Positions 1 to 11,743 of a stretch of DNA of 64,000 nt are shown here, piece after piece (position 1 is the first letter of the stretch; each line of letters begins with the position of its first letter). The position numbers and the translations under genes are program-made. Source of the stretch: Craterostigma plantagineum (Eukaryota; Streptophyta; Magnoliopsida; Lamiales; Linderniaceae); contig JAPQWV010000017.1 of assembly GCA_027422505.1 (NCBI GenBank), positions 19,283,501-19,347,500 on the forward strand, in the 5' to 3' direction. Below the pieces are notes generated by a model. It made no database searches, was not told where the DNA came from, and was given only the letters and a program-made list of their open reading frames with translations.

Positions 1-533
1 TTTAATGAAAGGTTCATATTGAAGGGCGACGCGGCGCATTCCTGGCCACCCATTTTGAGCGGTCCAGAAGAGCTGAAGACATCTATAAATAGGCTGAGGA
101 TTCTTCAGTTATTATTATCACAAGCTCATTCGAGTTTTACTATATAGAGAGAGAAGTAGTTCGAGTGAATTGTGAGGTTATCAGTTCAGGTAGAAACTGA
201 TAGGGTTCCACATCCACAGAGAGGTGTGAGGTAAACACGAGTGGTAAAAGTGAGATAGTAAAAATTCGAGGGTTGTAATTTTTACTATAGTGAAGATTTT
301 GCCGACTCGGCCGTGGTTTTTCCCTCTTCGTTAACAGAGGGTTTCCACGTTAAAGTTCTGGTGTTCTTTCTTACCTTACGGTAAATTTTATTTTTACCGT
401 GGTAGTTACTGTGCGGGTCCCACCAAATTTACCCCGTGGGTCCCACTTCTCCCAATCGTGTACCGAGCCAAACCGGGACCTGTTCCGCTGCGGGGCCCAC
501 TGACCACCGCGGGGCCCACCACCATTCCCAACA
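1..533 (+). repeat. 5' LTR of element A (partial)
   Basis: Matches 4721-5254 almost base for base and ends in the canonical CA, followed by AG and the primer binding site. A TATA-like box (ctataaatag, about 82-91) should drive genomic transcription. The distal part is rich in GGGTCCCAC and GGGGCCCAC motifs (about 415-520). Confidence 0.95.
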
Positions 534-535
534 AG

Positions 536-547
536 TGGTATCAGAGC
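536..547 (+). other. Primer binding site, initiator Met tRNA
   Basis: TGGTATCAGAGC is complementary to the 3' end of plant initiator methionine tRNA, the usual primer of plant copia elements. It lies two bases after the LTR. Confidence 0.95.
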
Positions 548-641
548 CTGATAGTATTCTGAGTATGCTCTGTGGTTGCAGCTTTGACTGATCTTCCACA
601 TCAGAAAAGGTACTAGTAGGTTGCTGGTAATTTTGACGGCC

Positions 642-1547
642 ATGGAGAACGACGGAGGAATGATCAAGCTGACAGTAACAAATTACTCCATATGGAAATC
701 AAGGATGGAGGATTATCTTTACTGCAAAGACCTCCATGAACCAATCGAAAATGCAGGCAAGATGCCTGAAGGCGGGAATGCTGACCTATGGAAGAAATTG
801 CAAAGAAAGACGCTAGCTGTGATCCGCCAATGGGTGGACATTAGCCTCTACAACCACGTCCGAAATGAGACAGACCCCTACAAACTCTGGACGAAATTGG
901 AGGGTATGTATGAGGTAACGAATGCGCTGAGCAAGGTATTCATGATGCGAAAGCTCATGAATGTGAAGCTGAACGAGGGACGATCAGTTGCTGAACATCT
1001 GAACGACTTCGAAGGACTGGTAACTCAACTCACAAGTGCCGGTCTAGTCCTTGATGATGAGCTACAAGCATGTCTACTTTTGGAATCTCTACCTGATAGA
1101 TGGGATACGTTGGTGGTATCGCTCACTAACTCCGCACCAAGTGGTAAAGTCACGATGGAGATGGTGAAAAATAGACTATACAATGAAGAGTTGCGACGGA
1201 AGGATGCTGCCAGTACCAGTACGGGAAATCAGGCCCTTGTCATGGAGAATAGGGGTCAGAGCAAGAGTAGAGGACCAAAAGGATACGACAAGTCGAAAGA
1301 TAGATCCAAGTCCAGGGAGATGAGGAAGTGCTACCATTGTGGAAAAGTTGGCCACTTACAAAGAAACTGTAGGCTTCTCAACAGAAAGCAGAAACAAGAT
1401 GATGACAAGAACACGTCTGCAATCGCCTCCAACGATGGTGGAGAGGTTACTCTGGTGAATGAAGCAGACTGTTGTCATGTTGCGGATGCAAGCACCGAAT
1501 GGGTAGTGGACTCTGGTGCCTCCTACCATTGTGTTCTCCACGTATAA
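642..1547 (+). pseudogene. gag and start of protease, element A (frameshifted)
   Basis: I chose the ATG at 642 (MENDGGMIKL) because upstream in-frame codons do not resemble gag and the Kozak context is good (gccATGG). About 300 codons cover a UBN2-type copia gag core (YSIWKSRMEDYL; LNDFEGLVTQL) and a CCHC zinc knuckle CYHCGKVGHLQRNC near residues 231-244, which binds element RNA. The frame then enters the aspartic protease (WVVDSGASYH, active-site DSG near 1509-1517) and stops 20 codons later because of a small deletion. The product would be gag with a stub of protease. Confidence 0.9.
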
Positions 1548-1701
1548 GGCGGGAAACTTTGGCACTACCAAGATGGGTAACCAAAGTGTTTCTAAAATAG
1601 TGGGGATCGGTGATATCTGTATCCAGACAAGCGTAGGGTGCACATTACGGCTGAAAGATGTGCGACACATTCCAGACCTGCGTCTCAATCTGATTCTGTG
1701 A
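1516..1701 (+). pseudogene. Protease remainder, element A, out of frame
   Basis: This frame carries the usual copia segment after the protease active site (FSTYKAGNFGTTKMGNQ, then LKDVRHIPDLRLNLI). It lies in a different frame from gag and ends where a second small deletion near 1700 shifts the frame to that of the pol body. Both breaks look like short deletions, because flanking motifs are intact. Confidence 0.85.
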
Positions 1702-4586
1702 AGGTGCTGGACAACGAAGGATACTATAACGAGATGGCGAATAGCAACTGGAAACTCACCAAGGGATCATTGGTGGTAGCGAGAGGAAAGCTATGCTACT
1801 CGCTATACAAGATGCACGGAACGATATGTGCTAACCAACTGAATGCAGTTGAAGATGATGCTTCTCCAAATTTGTGGCACAGACGGCTGGCACACGTAGG
1901 AGAGAAGGGGTTGAATGTCTTGGCTAGAAAGTCCCTCATACCAGTAGCCAAGGAGAAAGCGCTAAATCTCTGCGATTATTGTTTATTTGGGAAGCAACAT
2001 AGAGTTTCATTCGCGAAGAATTTAACCAGGCGAATGAAGAAGTTGGAGTTGGTACACTCTGACGTATGCGGACCCATGGAAGTCGAATCTCTGGGAGGTA
2101 GTAAATATTTTCTGACCTTCATTGATGATGCGTCTCGCAAGACCTGGGTATATCTGTTGCGGACGAAGGACCAGGTGTTCTACTATTTTAAGAAGTTCCA
2201 TGCGATGGTGGAAAGAGAAACGGGAATGCCGCTAAAGTGTCTACGCACAGATAATGGTGGTGAATACATCTCTCGGGAGTTCAGAGATTATTCCACGAAG
2301 CAGGGCATTAGGCATGAGAAGACAGTTCCTGGCACTCCTCAGCAGAACGGTGTCGCGGAGAGAATGAACCGAACCATTATGGAGAGAGTCCGAGCGATGT
2401 TCAAGATGGCTAATCTATCTAAGTCATTTTGGGGGGAAGCTGTCAACACTGCAGTCTATCTTATCAACCGACTACCTTCATCGGCGTTGGATTTCGATAT
2501 ACCAGAGAAGGTGTGGACTGGTAGAGACATCTCATATTCGCATTTGAGAGTGTTTGACTGCAAGGCGTTCATGCATGTGCCGAAGGAACAAAGATCAAAG
2601 CTCGATGACAAATCGAATCCTTGCATCTTTGTTGGGTACGGAGACAAGGAATTCGGCTACAAACTTTGGGATCCAAAGAAGAAGAAGACTGTTCGAAGTC
2701 GCGACGTAGTATTCCATGAGCATGAGATCATGGGCGACTCAGAAGTGGATGTGACGAAATCCACAGGTGGCGGTGTAGACGATACACCAGTCAGCATTCC
2801 ATATGACGGTGCCATAGAGGAAGGAATGCAGCAATCAGAACCTGAATCAGAAGAGCCAGCCATTGGAGATGATGAACCTGTCGTAGATGAACACACTGAA
2901 GGTAATGAGCAGGGGGAGCCTTCAGATGTGCAAGAAGCAGTTGAACCTCATCTGAGAAGGTCAACTAGGGAACGCCAACCATCTACGAGGTATCCGAGTT
3001 CTGATTATATTTTGATTACTGACGAGGGGGAGCCAGAGAGCTTCCAAGAAGTACAATCTTGTAGGGACAAAGATTGTTGGACAAAGGCCATGCAAGAGGA
3101 GATGGATTCTCTGAAGAAGAATGAAACGTACGAGTTAGTTCGATTGCCAAAAGGAAAGAAGACACTCAAGAACAAATGGGTGTACAAATTGAAGAATGAT
3201 GATGGCAAGCTGGTCAGATACAAGGCTCGATTAGTGGTCAAAGGTTTCACTCAGAGGAAGGGGATCGACTTTGACGAGATATTTTCACCTGTCGTGAAGA
3301 TGAGTTCAATCAGAGTCATATTGGGACTAGCTGCTACCATGGATCTTCACTTGGAGCAACTCGACGTGAAGACCGCATTCTTGCATGGTGATCTTGATGA
3401 GGAGATATACATGGAACAACCAGAAGGGTTCGAGGTTAGAGGTAAAGAGGACATGGTCTGCCGGTTGAAGAAAAGCTTGTACGGTCTGAAACAAGCTCCA
3501 CGGCAGTGGTACAAGAAATTTGATTCTTTCATGGTGCATCAGGGGTTCAAGAGAACAGATGCAGATCCATGTGTATACGTCCGGAGATACTCTAATGGTA
3601 AATTTATCGTTCTTCTCCTGTATGTTGATGATATGCTAATTGTCGGACAAGATGCAGAGATGATTAGCAGGTTGAAGAAAGATTTGTCAAAGACGTTTGA
3701 CATGAAGGATTTGGGTTCGGCAAAGCGGATTCTCGGAATGGAGATTACCCGAGATCGAAAAGCTGGGAAATTGTGGTTATCTCAGGAGCGCTATATTGAA
3801 CGAGTTCTAGAGAGGTTCAATATGAAGGATGCTAAGCCAGTTAGCACGCCACTTGCCGCGCACTTTCAGTTGCGAAAGAAATCCGATCCATCGACAACAG
3901 AAGACGGAGAAGATGTCCCAGATGTTCCATATTCATCGGCGGTCGGAAGTTTGATGTATGCCATGGTGTGTACAAGGCCAGATATCGCTCATGCAGTTGG
4001 CGTTGTGAGTCGATTTCTATCAAATCCCGGGAAGTCACATTGGGAAGCAGTAAAATGGATCTTGAGGTACCTGAGAGGAACTTCCAAATTATGCCTAACA
4101 TTTGGAAGTGGTAAATGTTTTCTTACAGGCTATACGGATGCTGATATGGCCGGTGATCTCGACAGCAGAAAGTCAACGTCGGGATACATATTTACACTCT
4201 CAGGGGGAGCTATCTCATGGCAGTCGAGGTTACAGAAATGTGTTTCTTTATCAACTACTGAAGCGGAGTATGTTGCAGCAACGGAAGCGGGCAAGGAGAT
4301 GCTCTGGTTGAAGAGATTCCTTCAGGAGTTGGGAATTCAGCAGGAGGAGTACATAATATTTTGCGATAGTCAAAGTGCGTTGGACTTGAGCAAGAATACT
4401 ATGTATCATTCGAGGACGAAGCACATCGACGTTCGTTATCATTGGCTCAGACTTGCTATTGAGGAGAAAGCGTTCAAGTTGCAGAAGATCCACACAGACA
4501 AGAATGTTGCGGACATTCTGACGAAGGTTATTCCAAAGGAGAAGACGGAGTTCTGCGCCGGGCAAGCCGGCATGGGCTATCGCTGA
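1702..4586 (+). pseudogene. pol (integrase, RT, RNase H), element A, open but detached from gag
   Basis: A long open frame of about 960 codons. In order: GAG-pre-integrase and HHCC zinc module (LWHRRLAH to CDYCLFGKQHR, about 1873-1998); integrase core with first Asp in HSDVCGP (about 2055), second in RTDNGGEY (about 2246) and the Glu region [12 protein letters not shown] (about 2338); an acidic linker (about 2720-2930); RT with catalytic YVDDM at 3621-3635; RNase H with TDADMAGD (about 4135), STTEAEY (about 4251) and CDSQSALDL (about 4363). No internal stop occurs over nearly 3 kb, which agrees with recent activity. Expression is doubtful because two frameshifts separate it from the gag start codon. 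Confidence 0.93.
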
Positions 4587-4623
4587 GGCGGTAGGAGATC
4601 TTTCCCCGCAAATAATGAATAAG

Positions 4624-5254
4624 GCTGGAGGGGGAGAATTGTTAGGTCCAGCCTTTGACAAGGCAACGCACACCAAAGAAGAACAAAGAAAAAAAAAATA
4701 ATATTATATTATAATATTATTTTAATGAAAGGTTCATATTGAAGGGCGACGCGGCGCATTCCTGGCCACCCATTTTGAGCGGTCCAGAAGAGCTGAAGAC
4801 ATCTATAAATAGGCTGAGGATTCTTCAGTTATTATTATCACAAGCTCATTCGAGTTTTACTATATAGAGAGAGAAGTAGTTCGAGTGAATTGTGAGGTTA
4901 TCAGTTCAGGTAGAAACTGATAGGGTTCCACATCCAGAGAGAGGTGTGAGGTAAACACGAGTGGTAAAAGTGAGATAGTAAAAATTCGAGGGTTGTAATT
5001 TTTACTATAGTGAAGATTTTGCCGACTCGGCCGTGGTTTTTCCCTCTTCGTTAACAGAGGGTTTCCACGTTAAAGTTCTGGTGTTCTTTCTTACCTTACG
5101 GTAAATTTTATTTTTACCGTGGTAGTTACTGTGCGGGTCCCACCAAATTTACCCCGTGGGTCCCACTTCTCCCAATCGTCGTACCGAGCCAAACCGGGAC
5201 CTGTTCCGCTGCGGGGCCCACTGACCACCGCGGGGCCCACCACCATTCCCAACA
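4624..5254 (+). repeat. Polypurine tract and 3' LTR of element A
   Basis: A purine run (ggctggagggggagaa, 4623-4638) primes plus-strand synthesis just before the LTR, which starts TGTTAGG at 4640 and ends CA at 5254 (615 bp). The first 81 bp, including an A-run and an ATATTATATT stretch, are absent from the truncated 5' copy. Confidence 0.93.
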
Positions 5255-6069
5255 GCTTCACCCCATTTGAATTTAGATTGCGAGGTTTTTTACCCTTAAT
5301 TTCGTGATTTGATGATGCGATGTGCTTTGATTTGCATTGAGATTTGGAAAGAAGAGAGGGCCGAACTCGTCGGAGAAGTAGATTACTTTTTAATAATTTT
5401 TTCTCTCTGTTTTGGATTCATTGCTATGCTGTAGTTTCTATCTGTTAGTTGGTAAATGAACTTCTACTAGCAAATTTCGTTTTTGGATTCATCAATGTTT
5501 TGAGCATTATGAATCATTGTTATGATTATAATCGATAAATGTCGGATTCTTATCGTGAATTTAGAATTATTTCTTGGTCAATTGTGATCTGTGTAAGAGT
5601 TTATTACATCCTTGTTTTGGAATAAAGTTGTTGACATTTTCTTCTCGTAGTTCGATATTTCTTCCTTTTAGTGTATAATTGGTTTTAGTTGGCTTCGATT
5701 TTTAGAAACTACTTTAGTGCTGTTTAATTGGTTTGCTCATCTGCATCACTGACTTCATTATTTGGTGGATGTTATCTGTACTCTGCTTTGTTGAATTCTC
5801 AAATCTCAAGAACTTACATTCCCAACTTTATTTTCTTTGTGGTTTACTTTGTGGGAAAGAATCTCATGTTCCTTCTTCTTCGAAAGTTGTCGTAATTTTC
5901 GATGGTTTGATGTGTTCATAACTCAGCAAAAAAGTATGGCTGTTAGATTTGTGAAACCAGATAGTTTTGTTTGTCTTATGTTAGTCCCTTTAAGGTACTA
6001 CTGAAATGTTCGTTTAAAGCATCTAAAACGTCTCACAAAGACGACTATTGTCATCTGAAATGTTCGTTT
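5255..6069. other. Unassigned AT-rich sequence
   Basis: No long ORF, LTR or terminal repeat recognised. The T-rich plus strand with many short TTG/TTT words looks like plant intron or UTR, so it could be the remains of a gene whose exons lie to the left or were lost. It ends where TGGTACTAC-type repeats begin. Confidence 0.4.
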
Positions 6070-8514
6070 AATTTTATTATCTGCCGAAACGTCTACGCCT
6101 TTTCAATAATTAAAAACATGGTACGAAAAAAGATACTACAAGAAACCTACTCATGATACTACACTAGCGTATGATATGGCACGACAAACGTCTGTATATT
6201 GATACTACAAATATATGTGTATTGGTACTACAAGTTAGCGTAGGAGTTCCAATAGTTAAACACGTGGTACGGGAACATACTACAAGTAACCTACTTATGG
6301 TACTATATTAGCTAACGACATGGTACCAAAGACATCTATCTATTGGTACTGCAAACATATGGATATTGCTACTACAAATTTGGCTAGAAGTTTTTCGACG
6401 CCGTCCGATAATTGAAAACGTGGTACGGTAAAGATACTACGAGTGACCAACTCATGGTACCACACTAGCTTATGATATGGCACGACAAACGTCTGTATAT
6501 TGATACTAAAAATATATGTGTGTTGGTACTACAAGTTAGGGTAGGAGTTCCGATAGTTGAAACACGTGGTACGGGAACATACTACAAGTAACCTACTTAT
6601 GGTACTAAACTAGCTAACGACATGGTACCACATACATCTATATATTGGTACTGCAAACATATGTATAGTGGTACTACAAATTTGGCTAGAAGTTTTTCGA
6701 CGCCGCCCGATAATTGAAAACGTGGTACGGTAAAGATACTACAACTAACCTACTCACGGTACTACACTAGCGTATGATATAGAACCACAAACGTCTGTAT
6801 ATTGATACTACAAATATATGTGTATTGGTACTAGAAGTTAGGGTAGGAGTTACGATAGTTAAAACACGTGGTAACCTACTTATGGCACTAGCCAACCAAA
6901 TGGTACTACGAACATCTATCTATTGCTACTACAAAAAATATGTATATTGGTACTACAAATATGGGTAGAAGTTTTTCGACGCCATCCGTATTATTTTTGG
7001 TCTGTGACTATGGTACCATAGTTAAAAATACTTTACTGATGATTTGGTATCAATATTGGTGTATTAATATTTAGAATTAGATATTGTTACGTTGAAACCC
7101 CAACTTTCTACTTATCATGATACTAGTAAGAACATCTTACTACATAGTCAAGATTTTTTATCGATTGAAAGTTAATGTTTATATTCTATGTTCCGTGTGT
7201 TTTAGTTTTATTATGTGCCGTAATTTAGAAGTTCACATGTCTTATTTACACAATAATCTATACGTTTTCGATAATTTAAAACATGGTACATGAAAGATAC
7301 TACAAGTAACCTACCCATGATACTACACTAGATTATGATATGGTACCGCAAACCTCTACATATTGGTACCATAAATGTATATTGATACTGCAAATTTAGG
7401 TAGGAATTTCGATTGTTAGAAACGTGGTACAAAAAGATACTACAAGTAACATACGTATGATACTACGCTATCGTAGGGTATGGTATTACGAACATCTATA
7501 TATTGGAACAACAAACATATGTATATTTGTTACTACAATTTTGGATAGGAATTTTTCGGTCCGAGTTATTTTTTGGTCCGAGTTATTTTTTGGTCCTTGA
7601 CTATGTTACCATAGTTATAAATACTTTACTGATGATTTGGTATCAATATAAGTGTGTGAATGTTTAGAATTAGGGATTATACGTTGAAACCCCAACTTTC
7701 TTTCTACTTATTACATACTAGTAAGAACATCTTACTACATGGTCACCATTTTTTTATCGATCGAAAGTTAGTTGTATATTTTATGTTACTCTGTGCTTAA
7801 TTTTATTATGTGTGTTTGGAAGTTAACGTACCTTATTTGCACAATAATCTACGCATTTTATAATTAAAAACGTGATACGGAAAAAGATACTACAAGTAAC
7901 CTACCCATGGTACTACACTAGATGATGATATGGTACCGCAAATATCTACATATTGTAACTATAAACATATATATTGGTATTACGAATTGAGGTAGGAATT
8001 TCGATTGTTAGAAACGTGGTACGAAAAAGATACTACAAGTAACATACGTATGGTACTACGCTATCGTAGGTTATGGTACTATGAACATCTATATATCTAC
8101 AAACATAAGTATATTGGTACTACAAATTTGGGTAGGAATTTTTCGACGCCGTCTGAGTTATTTTTGGTCATTGACTATGTTACCATAGTTATAAATACTT
8201 TACTGATGATTTGGTATCAATATTGGTGTGTGAATATTCAAAATTAGGGATTATTACGTTGAAATCCCAACTTGCTTTCTACTTTACGATAGTAGTAAGA
8301 ACATCATACTACATAGTCACAATTTTTTATCAATCGAAAGTCAGTGTCTATTTTATGTTACCGTGTGTTTAATTTATTATGTGTCGTATTTTGGAAGTCC
8401 TCATGCCTTATTTGCACAATATTCTACGCGTTTTAGATAATTAAAAACGTGGTACGAAAAAAGATACTGCAAGTAGCCTACTCATGGTACCGCACTAGCT
8501 TATGCTGTGGAACC
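6070..8514 (-). repeat. TGGTACTAC-rich repeat array, first part
   Basis: A short unit of about 110-150 bp recurs with heavy divergence: a run like GATACTACAAGTAACCTAC, then a GGTACTACACTAGC block, a TCTATATATTGGTAC block, and GGGTAGGAATTTTTCGACGCC. On a larger scale a non-GTAC block (GTTACCATAGTTATAAATAC, then TACGTTGAAACCCCAAC, then AAGAACATCTTACTACATAG) recurs at about 7005, 7605 and 8180, giving a higher-order period of roughly 570-600 bp. No coding potential. Confidence 0.85.
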
Positions 8515-8519
8515 ACAAA

Positions 8520-8866
8520 TGTAGAATACCATTTGTAATTGTGCTTGATTTCATTAGTTGTCCTTGTAATTTGGGGCGTTTTGTATAGTAGTCCTTAGAT
8601 TAGGATTAGTTTGATATTTATACCAAGTTCGTTTGGTATAAATACATGTAAGTCAATTGAGTTGAATAGAGAAAGTTTTTAGAATTGATCCGAAGGGCTT
8701 GCAATTCGATTTCTAGAGAGAAACAACAGTAACTTTCTCACTCTACTCAAATTCTCTCTTGTTCTTCATTTGAGTTTTTCGATCGAATTCAATTGTTTAT
8801 CTAAACGATCGAATTACTATGAATTCTAGCCTAGGATCGTAGAGTTGTTAATCGTAGGACCTAACA
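8520..8866 (+). repeat. 5' LTR of element B
   Basis: Starts TGTAGAATACC and ends CTAACA. A TATA-like ggtataaatac lies near 8635. The distal part carries palindromic GATCGAATT motifs. Confidence 0.95.
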
Positions 8867-8868
8867 AT

Positions 8869-8880
8869 TGGTATCAGAGC
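8869..8880 (+). other. Primer binding site of element B
   Basis: TGGTATCAGAGC, complementary to initiator Met tRNA, begins two bases after the LTR end. Confidence 0.93.
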
Positions 8881-9948
8881 AGATTCGTTCTGTTTTGAAT
8901 CGAAAATTGTTAGAATTAGATCGAAAATCATTTTCTAGATACTGTTCATCGAAGAACAGGTTTGGCGCGAAAACCTTTTTCGATCCAATAGCTTAATTAT
9001 GTGCTTAATTGACTTGAATTTGGTGTTTCTGTGCTTGTTTAAGTGTTAGATCATCATTGCGATCAGTTCTGTAGCAGATTGAACATCAATTTTTAGGATT
9101 GAATTGCTTCTGCGTGTTACTGTTTGTGAAGAACATGCAGAACACGTTCTGATTTTGATCAAATTCGATATATTTTGCTTCATAACGTGTTTAATTGCTT
9201 GTTCGTGCGTGATTAGTACTTGATTGCGAGCAATTACCTCAAACTTCACTATCCGATTCTTTGTTTTTGCTCGAATTTGTGTTAATCGTATTCTGTGAAT
9301 TTTTCTCGATTGCTCAAATTTTTCTCGCTAAGTTTTGCGATCGGATTAGTTTCTTGATCGATAAACTTAGCGCGAGAATTTTTCTCGGTCAGAATACGAA
9401 GTCAGCGCTAAAATCGTCATCAGCAGAAACAATTTTAGTTAGAAATATTTCTCGAGCATTATGCAGCGAAAAACTTTTTCGAGAGAGGCTTATTTTGACT
9501 TTGCATGCGTAAAAACTTTCACTGGAAAAACTTTTTCTGTCAAACCATTTAACGTTTGACCAGGCGAAAATCATTTACACGAGAGAAATTTTTCTAGTCA
9601 ACAGATTTATTTTGACTTGTCGAGAAACTTACTAACGTACTGTTTCTTTACGATCGAAATAAATTCACGATCAAGAAATTTTTCTCGACCGAATGATTTT
9701 GAGCAATTTATCTCGCTCGTAAATATTACGCTGACAAAATTTCTCGCACGAGAATAGTACTCTTACATTCTATCTCGATCGGAATTAATTTCGATCAAAC
9801 TTTAAAGATTGAATCGAAAATAATTGTCGATCTAATTTTCAAATCAAACGCTACTAACGAATTTTGTCACTTGTGAAGCACATTACATCATCTTCAACCT
9901 TCAAAACAATTAACGAAGATCCTTCAACAACTCGACTACAATACAAAC
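8881..9948 (+). other. Long untranslated leader with CGAGAAA/TTTCTCG inverted motifs
   Basis: About 1.07 kb separates the primer site from the gag ATG, much more than in the other copia elements here (about 95-180 bases). From about 9290 to 9760 the motif AATTTTTCTCG recurs at least six times (near 9298, 9316, 9376, 9584, 9676, 9737), often next to its complement CGAGAAA, so the RNA could form many short hairpins. There are several upstream ATGs but no convincing ORF. A role in packaging, dimerisation or translation control is inference. Confidence 0.6.
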
Positions 9949-10512
9949 ATGGATTCATACTCACTCGGAAATGACAACCGTCCGCCGATCTTGCAAAGAG
10001 GCGAACACACAGTGTGGAGAAGCCGCTTTCTGAATTTCATCGCTCTAAAGGATCAAGCCGAAAATCTACTGAAGTCCCTTGAAGAGGGACCGACACAGTT
10101 CTGGGTCGGGGACGAAACAGCTACTCCAGCAATTCCAGCTTCTAGGCGACTAAAGGAGCCTAGAGAATACTCTCTGGAGGAAAGAGCTCGAGCTAAGGCT
10201 GATCTAGTAGCCATAAATACCCTTATGCAGGGCATCCCCAACGATATATACAGACAAATCGACAGCCTTACATCGGCCAAAGGGATGTGGGATGAGCTGC
10301 ATAGGATGATGCAAAGGACGGAAGTTGGCATAAAGGCCAAGAAGGCGAACATTCTCACTGCTTACGATTCATTCAAATCAAAGCTGGAGGAGAGTCTAAA
10401 CGAGATCTACCAACGATACCTCACTCTTCTCAATGAAATGAGGAATATAGAAATAACGAAGACAAACATGGAGATAAACATAAGATTTCTATCTTCTCTG
10501 CCCACGGAATGA
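9949..10512 (+). CDS. gag-like protein of element B, N-terminal part
   Basis: 187 codons from the first ATG after the leader (MDSYSLGNDNRPPILQRGE). The order PPILQRGEHTVWRSRF, then DIYRQIDSLTSAKGMWDEL, then LNEIYQRYLTLLNEMRNIEI matches the DUF4219/UBN2 layout of copia gag, which forms the capsid-like particle. It stops at 10510-10512, where a one-base shift moves the reading into the frame that continues with NDLAEQIRLKENRR, so the stop looks like a lesion. No CCHC zinc knuckle is visible in this part or downstream. Confidence 0.8.
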   Translation: MDSYSLGNDNRPPILQRGEHTVWRSRFLNFIALKDQAENLLKSLEEGPTQFWVGDETATPAIPASRRLKEPREYSLEERARAKADLVAINTLMQGIPNDIYRQIDSLTSAKGMWDELHRMMQRTEVGIKAKKANILTAYDSFKSKLEESLNEIYQRYLTLLNEMRNIEITKTNMEINIRFLSSLPTE

Positions 10513-11743
10513 TCTAGCTGAACAGATCCGGCTGAAGGAAAACCGAAGGTCAAAGAACGTCCCCTATGCTCGATGGTTCAACGTGATCATCAGGGAGGTC
10601 ATGGCGCTACATGCGGAGAACATCCCACAGCTGCCTCCTGGTGGAAACTATCAGCCGCCAAGGCTAAAGTTCTTCCAATATCCACGGCTCACGGACTTGG
10701 ACCAACCGTCAATGCCCATTCCGCTCCAATTACTCAGGCTTGCCGACCCCGCGTGAGCTGAGTATCAAAGGTTCTGCCGGGAACACCATTTAACGGAGCA
10801 AATGATCAGAGGGCCCCCGGCAGATTACCATGTGAGCCCTTCCCAACCGGAACACCAACCAAGCACTGACGACGCGATGATAGATGTTGTCGCTCAGGAG
10901 CTTCAACAGGAGTCTCCCTTGATCGAAGAGCTGATGCCCGACGTAGATGAGACCTTGATAGACGTCGCAGCTACCGAGATGGCGCTCGAGGCTCCTGAAC
11001 ATGAATATCAAGTGGAAGTGCCCGTTCATGTTGGTGTGCTCGAAGAAACCATTGAGGAGGTTCTTCTACCAGCAGCACAGCCCGTCGAAATGAGGCAAAC
11101 TTCACTTCCACCGGTGACGGGTCAGGCACTGGAGGACGTCCATCGAGACCTCACTCCTCACACGGCCACCTCGTCTGACACGGAGTCTGGCGAGGAAATA
11201 AGTCTGATAAGGAGAACGCCCAGGAGACTTAGCATTCAACTGGAGTCCCTCTTCCCAGCCGTCACCAACGCACCAGATACTACGCTGACCACAACGACAA
11301 GTGTTGCCGGCACTTCTTCGATCAATCTTGAGTCGCAACCAACCAACGTGGTGTCTGGTTCGCAGGCGCAACCTGAGCCTGCTTTAACACCCATAGAGAC
11401 GAATCCTCCAGATTCGACTCGAGGATTGGGTGGAAGTCTCATACAGTCACAACCTCAAGTGACTGTGAGCCAACCCACAGAGTCGGTGTCTACTCAAGGG
11501 TTGATAACAGGCGACATCAGTCGTCCTGGTCCATCTCAGGAGGCGTCCGCACCCTTCGTGACGAACGAGCAGTTCCAGGCCGCTCTCTCTGCCGCTGTAC
11601 AGTCTATGGAAGACAAAATCACGGAGAGAGTACTCCAAGCACTCGAGGCATCCCGAAGAGATACCGGGAAAGCACTTGCCTCTGAAGGCCCTTCGTCACA
11701 ATCAACCCCACACCTCCACAACCCACACCCACCGACCCTCTAG
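10508..11743 (+). pseudogene. Continuation of element B coding region, part 2 (unknown protein)
   Basis: Follows gag after a one-base shift. The frame reads NDLAEQIRLKENRRSKNVPY and IIREVMALHAENIPQLPPGG, meets a single TGA at 10754-10756, and is then open to 11743. The second half is acidic and rich in Ser, Thr, Gln, Pro and Glu (likely disordered), ending in a short charged helix-like stretch (FQAALSAAVQSMEDKITERV). I recognise no known domain. The long open frame implies that it was once translated with gag. Confidence 0.6.

Larger units (their letters stand above)
1..5254 (+). mobile_element. Ty1/copia LTR retrotransposon, Tork/Tnt1-like (element A), 5' end cut by window edge
   Basis: Two near-identical LTRs flank an internal region with a tRNA-iMet primer site, gag, protease, integrase, reverse transcriptase and RNase H in the Ty1/copia order (integrase before RT). 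The 3' LTR is 615 bp, so about 81 bp of the 5' LTR lie outside the window. Over the shared 533 bp I count one substitution (near 217) and one single-base indel (near 459), which points to a very recent insertion. The coding region is nevertheless frameshifted at two places, near 1535 and 1700, so this copy should not make a full polyprotein and would need helper proteins from a relative. The target duplication cannot be checked because the left flank is missing; the right flank starts gcttc. Confidence 0.95.

Noticed and set aside
1..5254. Integrated pararetrovirus (caulimovirid)
   Set aside because: Integrase precedes RT, LTRs and a tRNA-iMet site are present, and no movement or coat protein motif is seen. 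All RT sequences here are Ty1/copia type.
6070..8514. Regular short repeats that could suggest a CRISPR-like array
   Set aside because: Repeats are highly diverged, spacers are not unique, there are no cas genes, and the setting is a plant nuclear genome. The arrays are internal to a transposon.
10053..10358. Minus-strand ORF opposite gag of element B
   Set aside because: Shadow of the gag frame; no start context, motif or conservation of its own.
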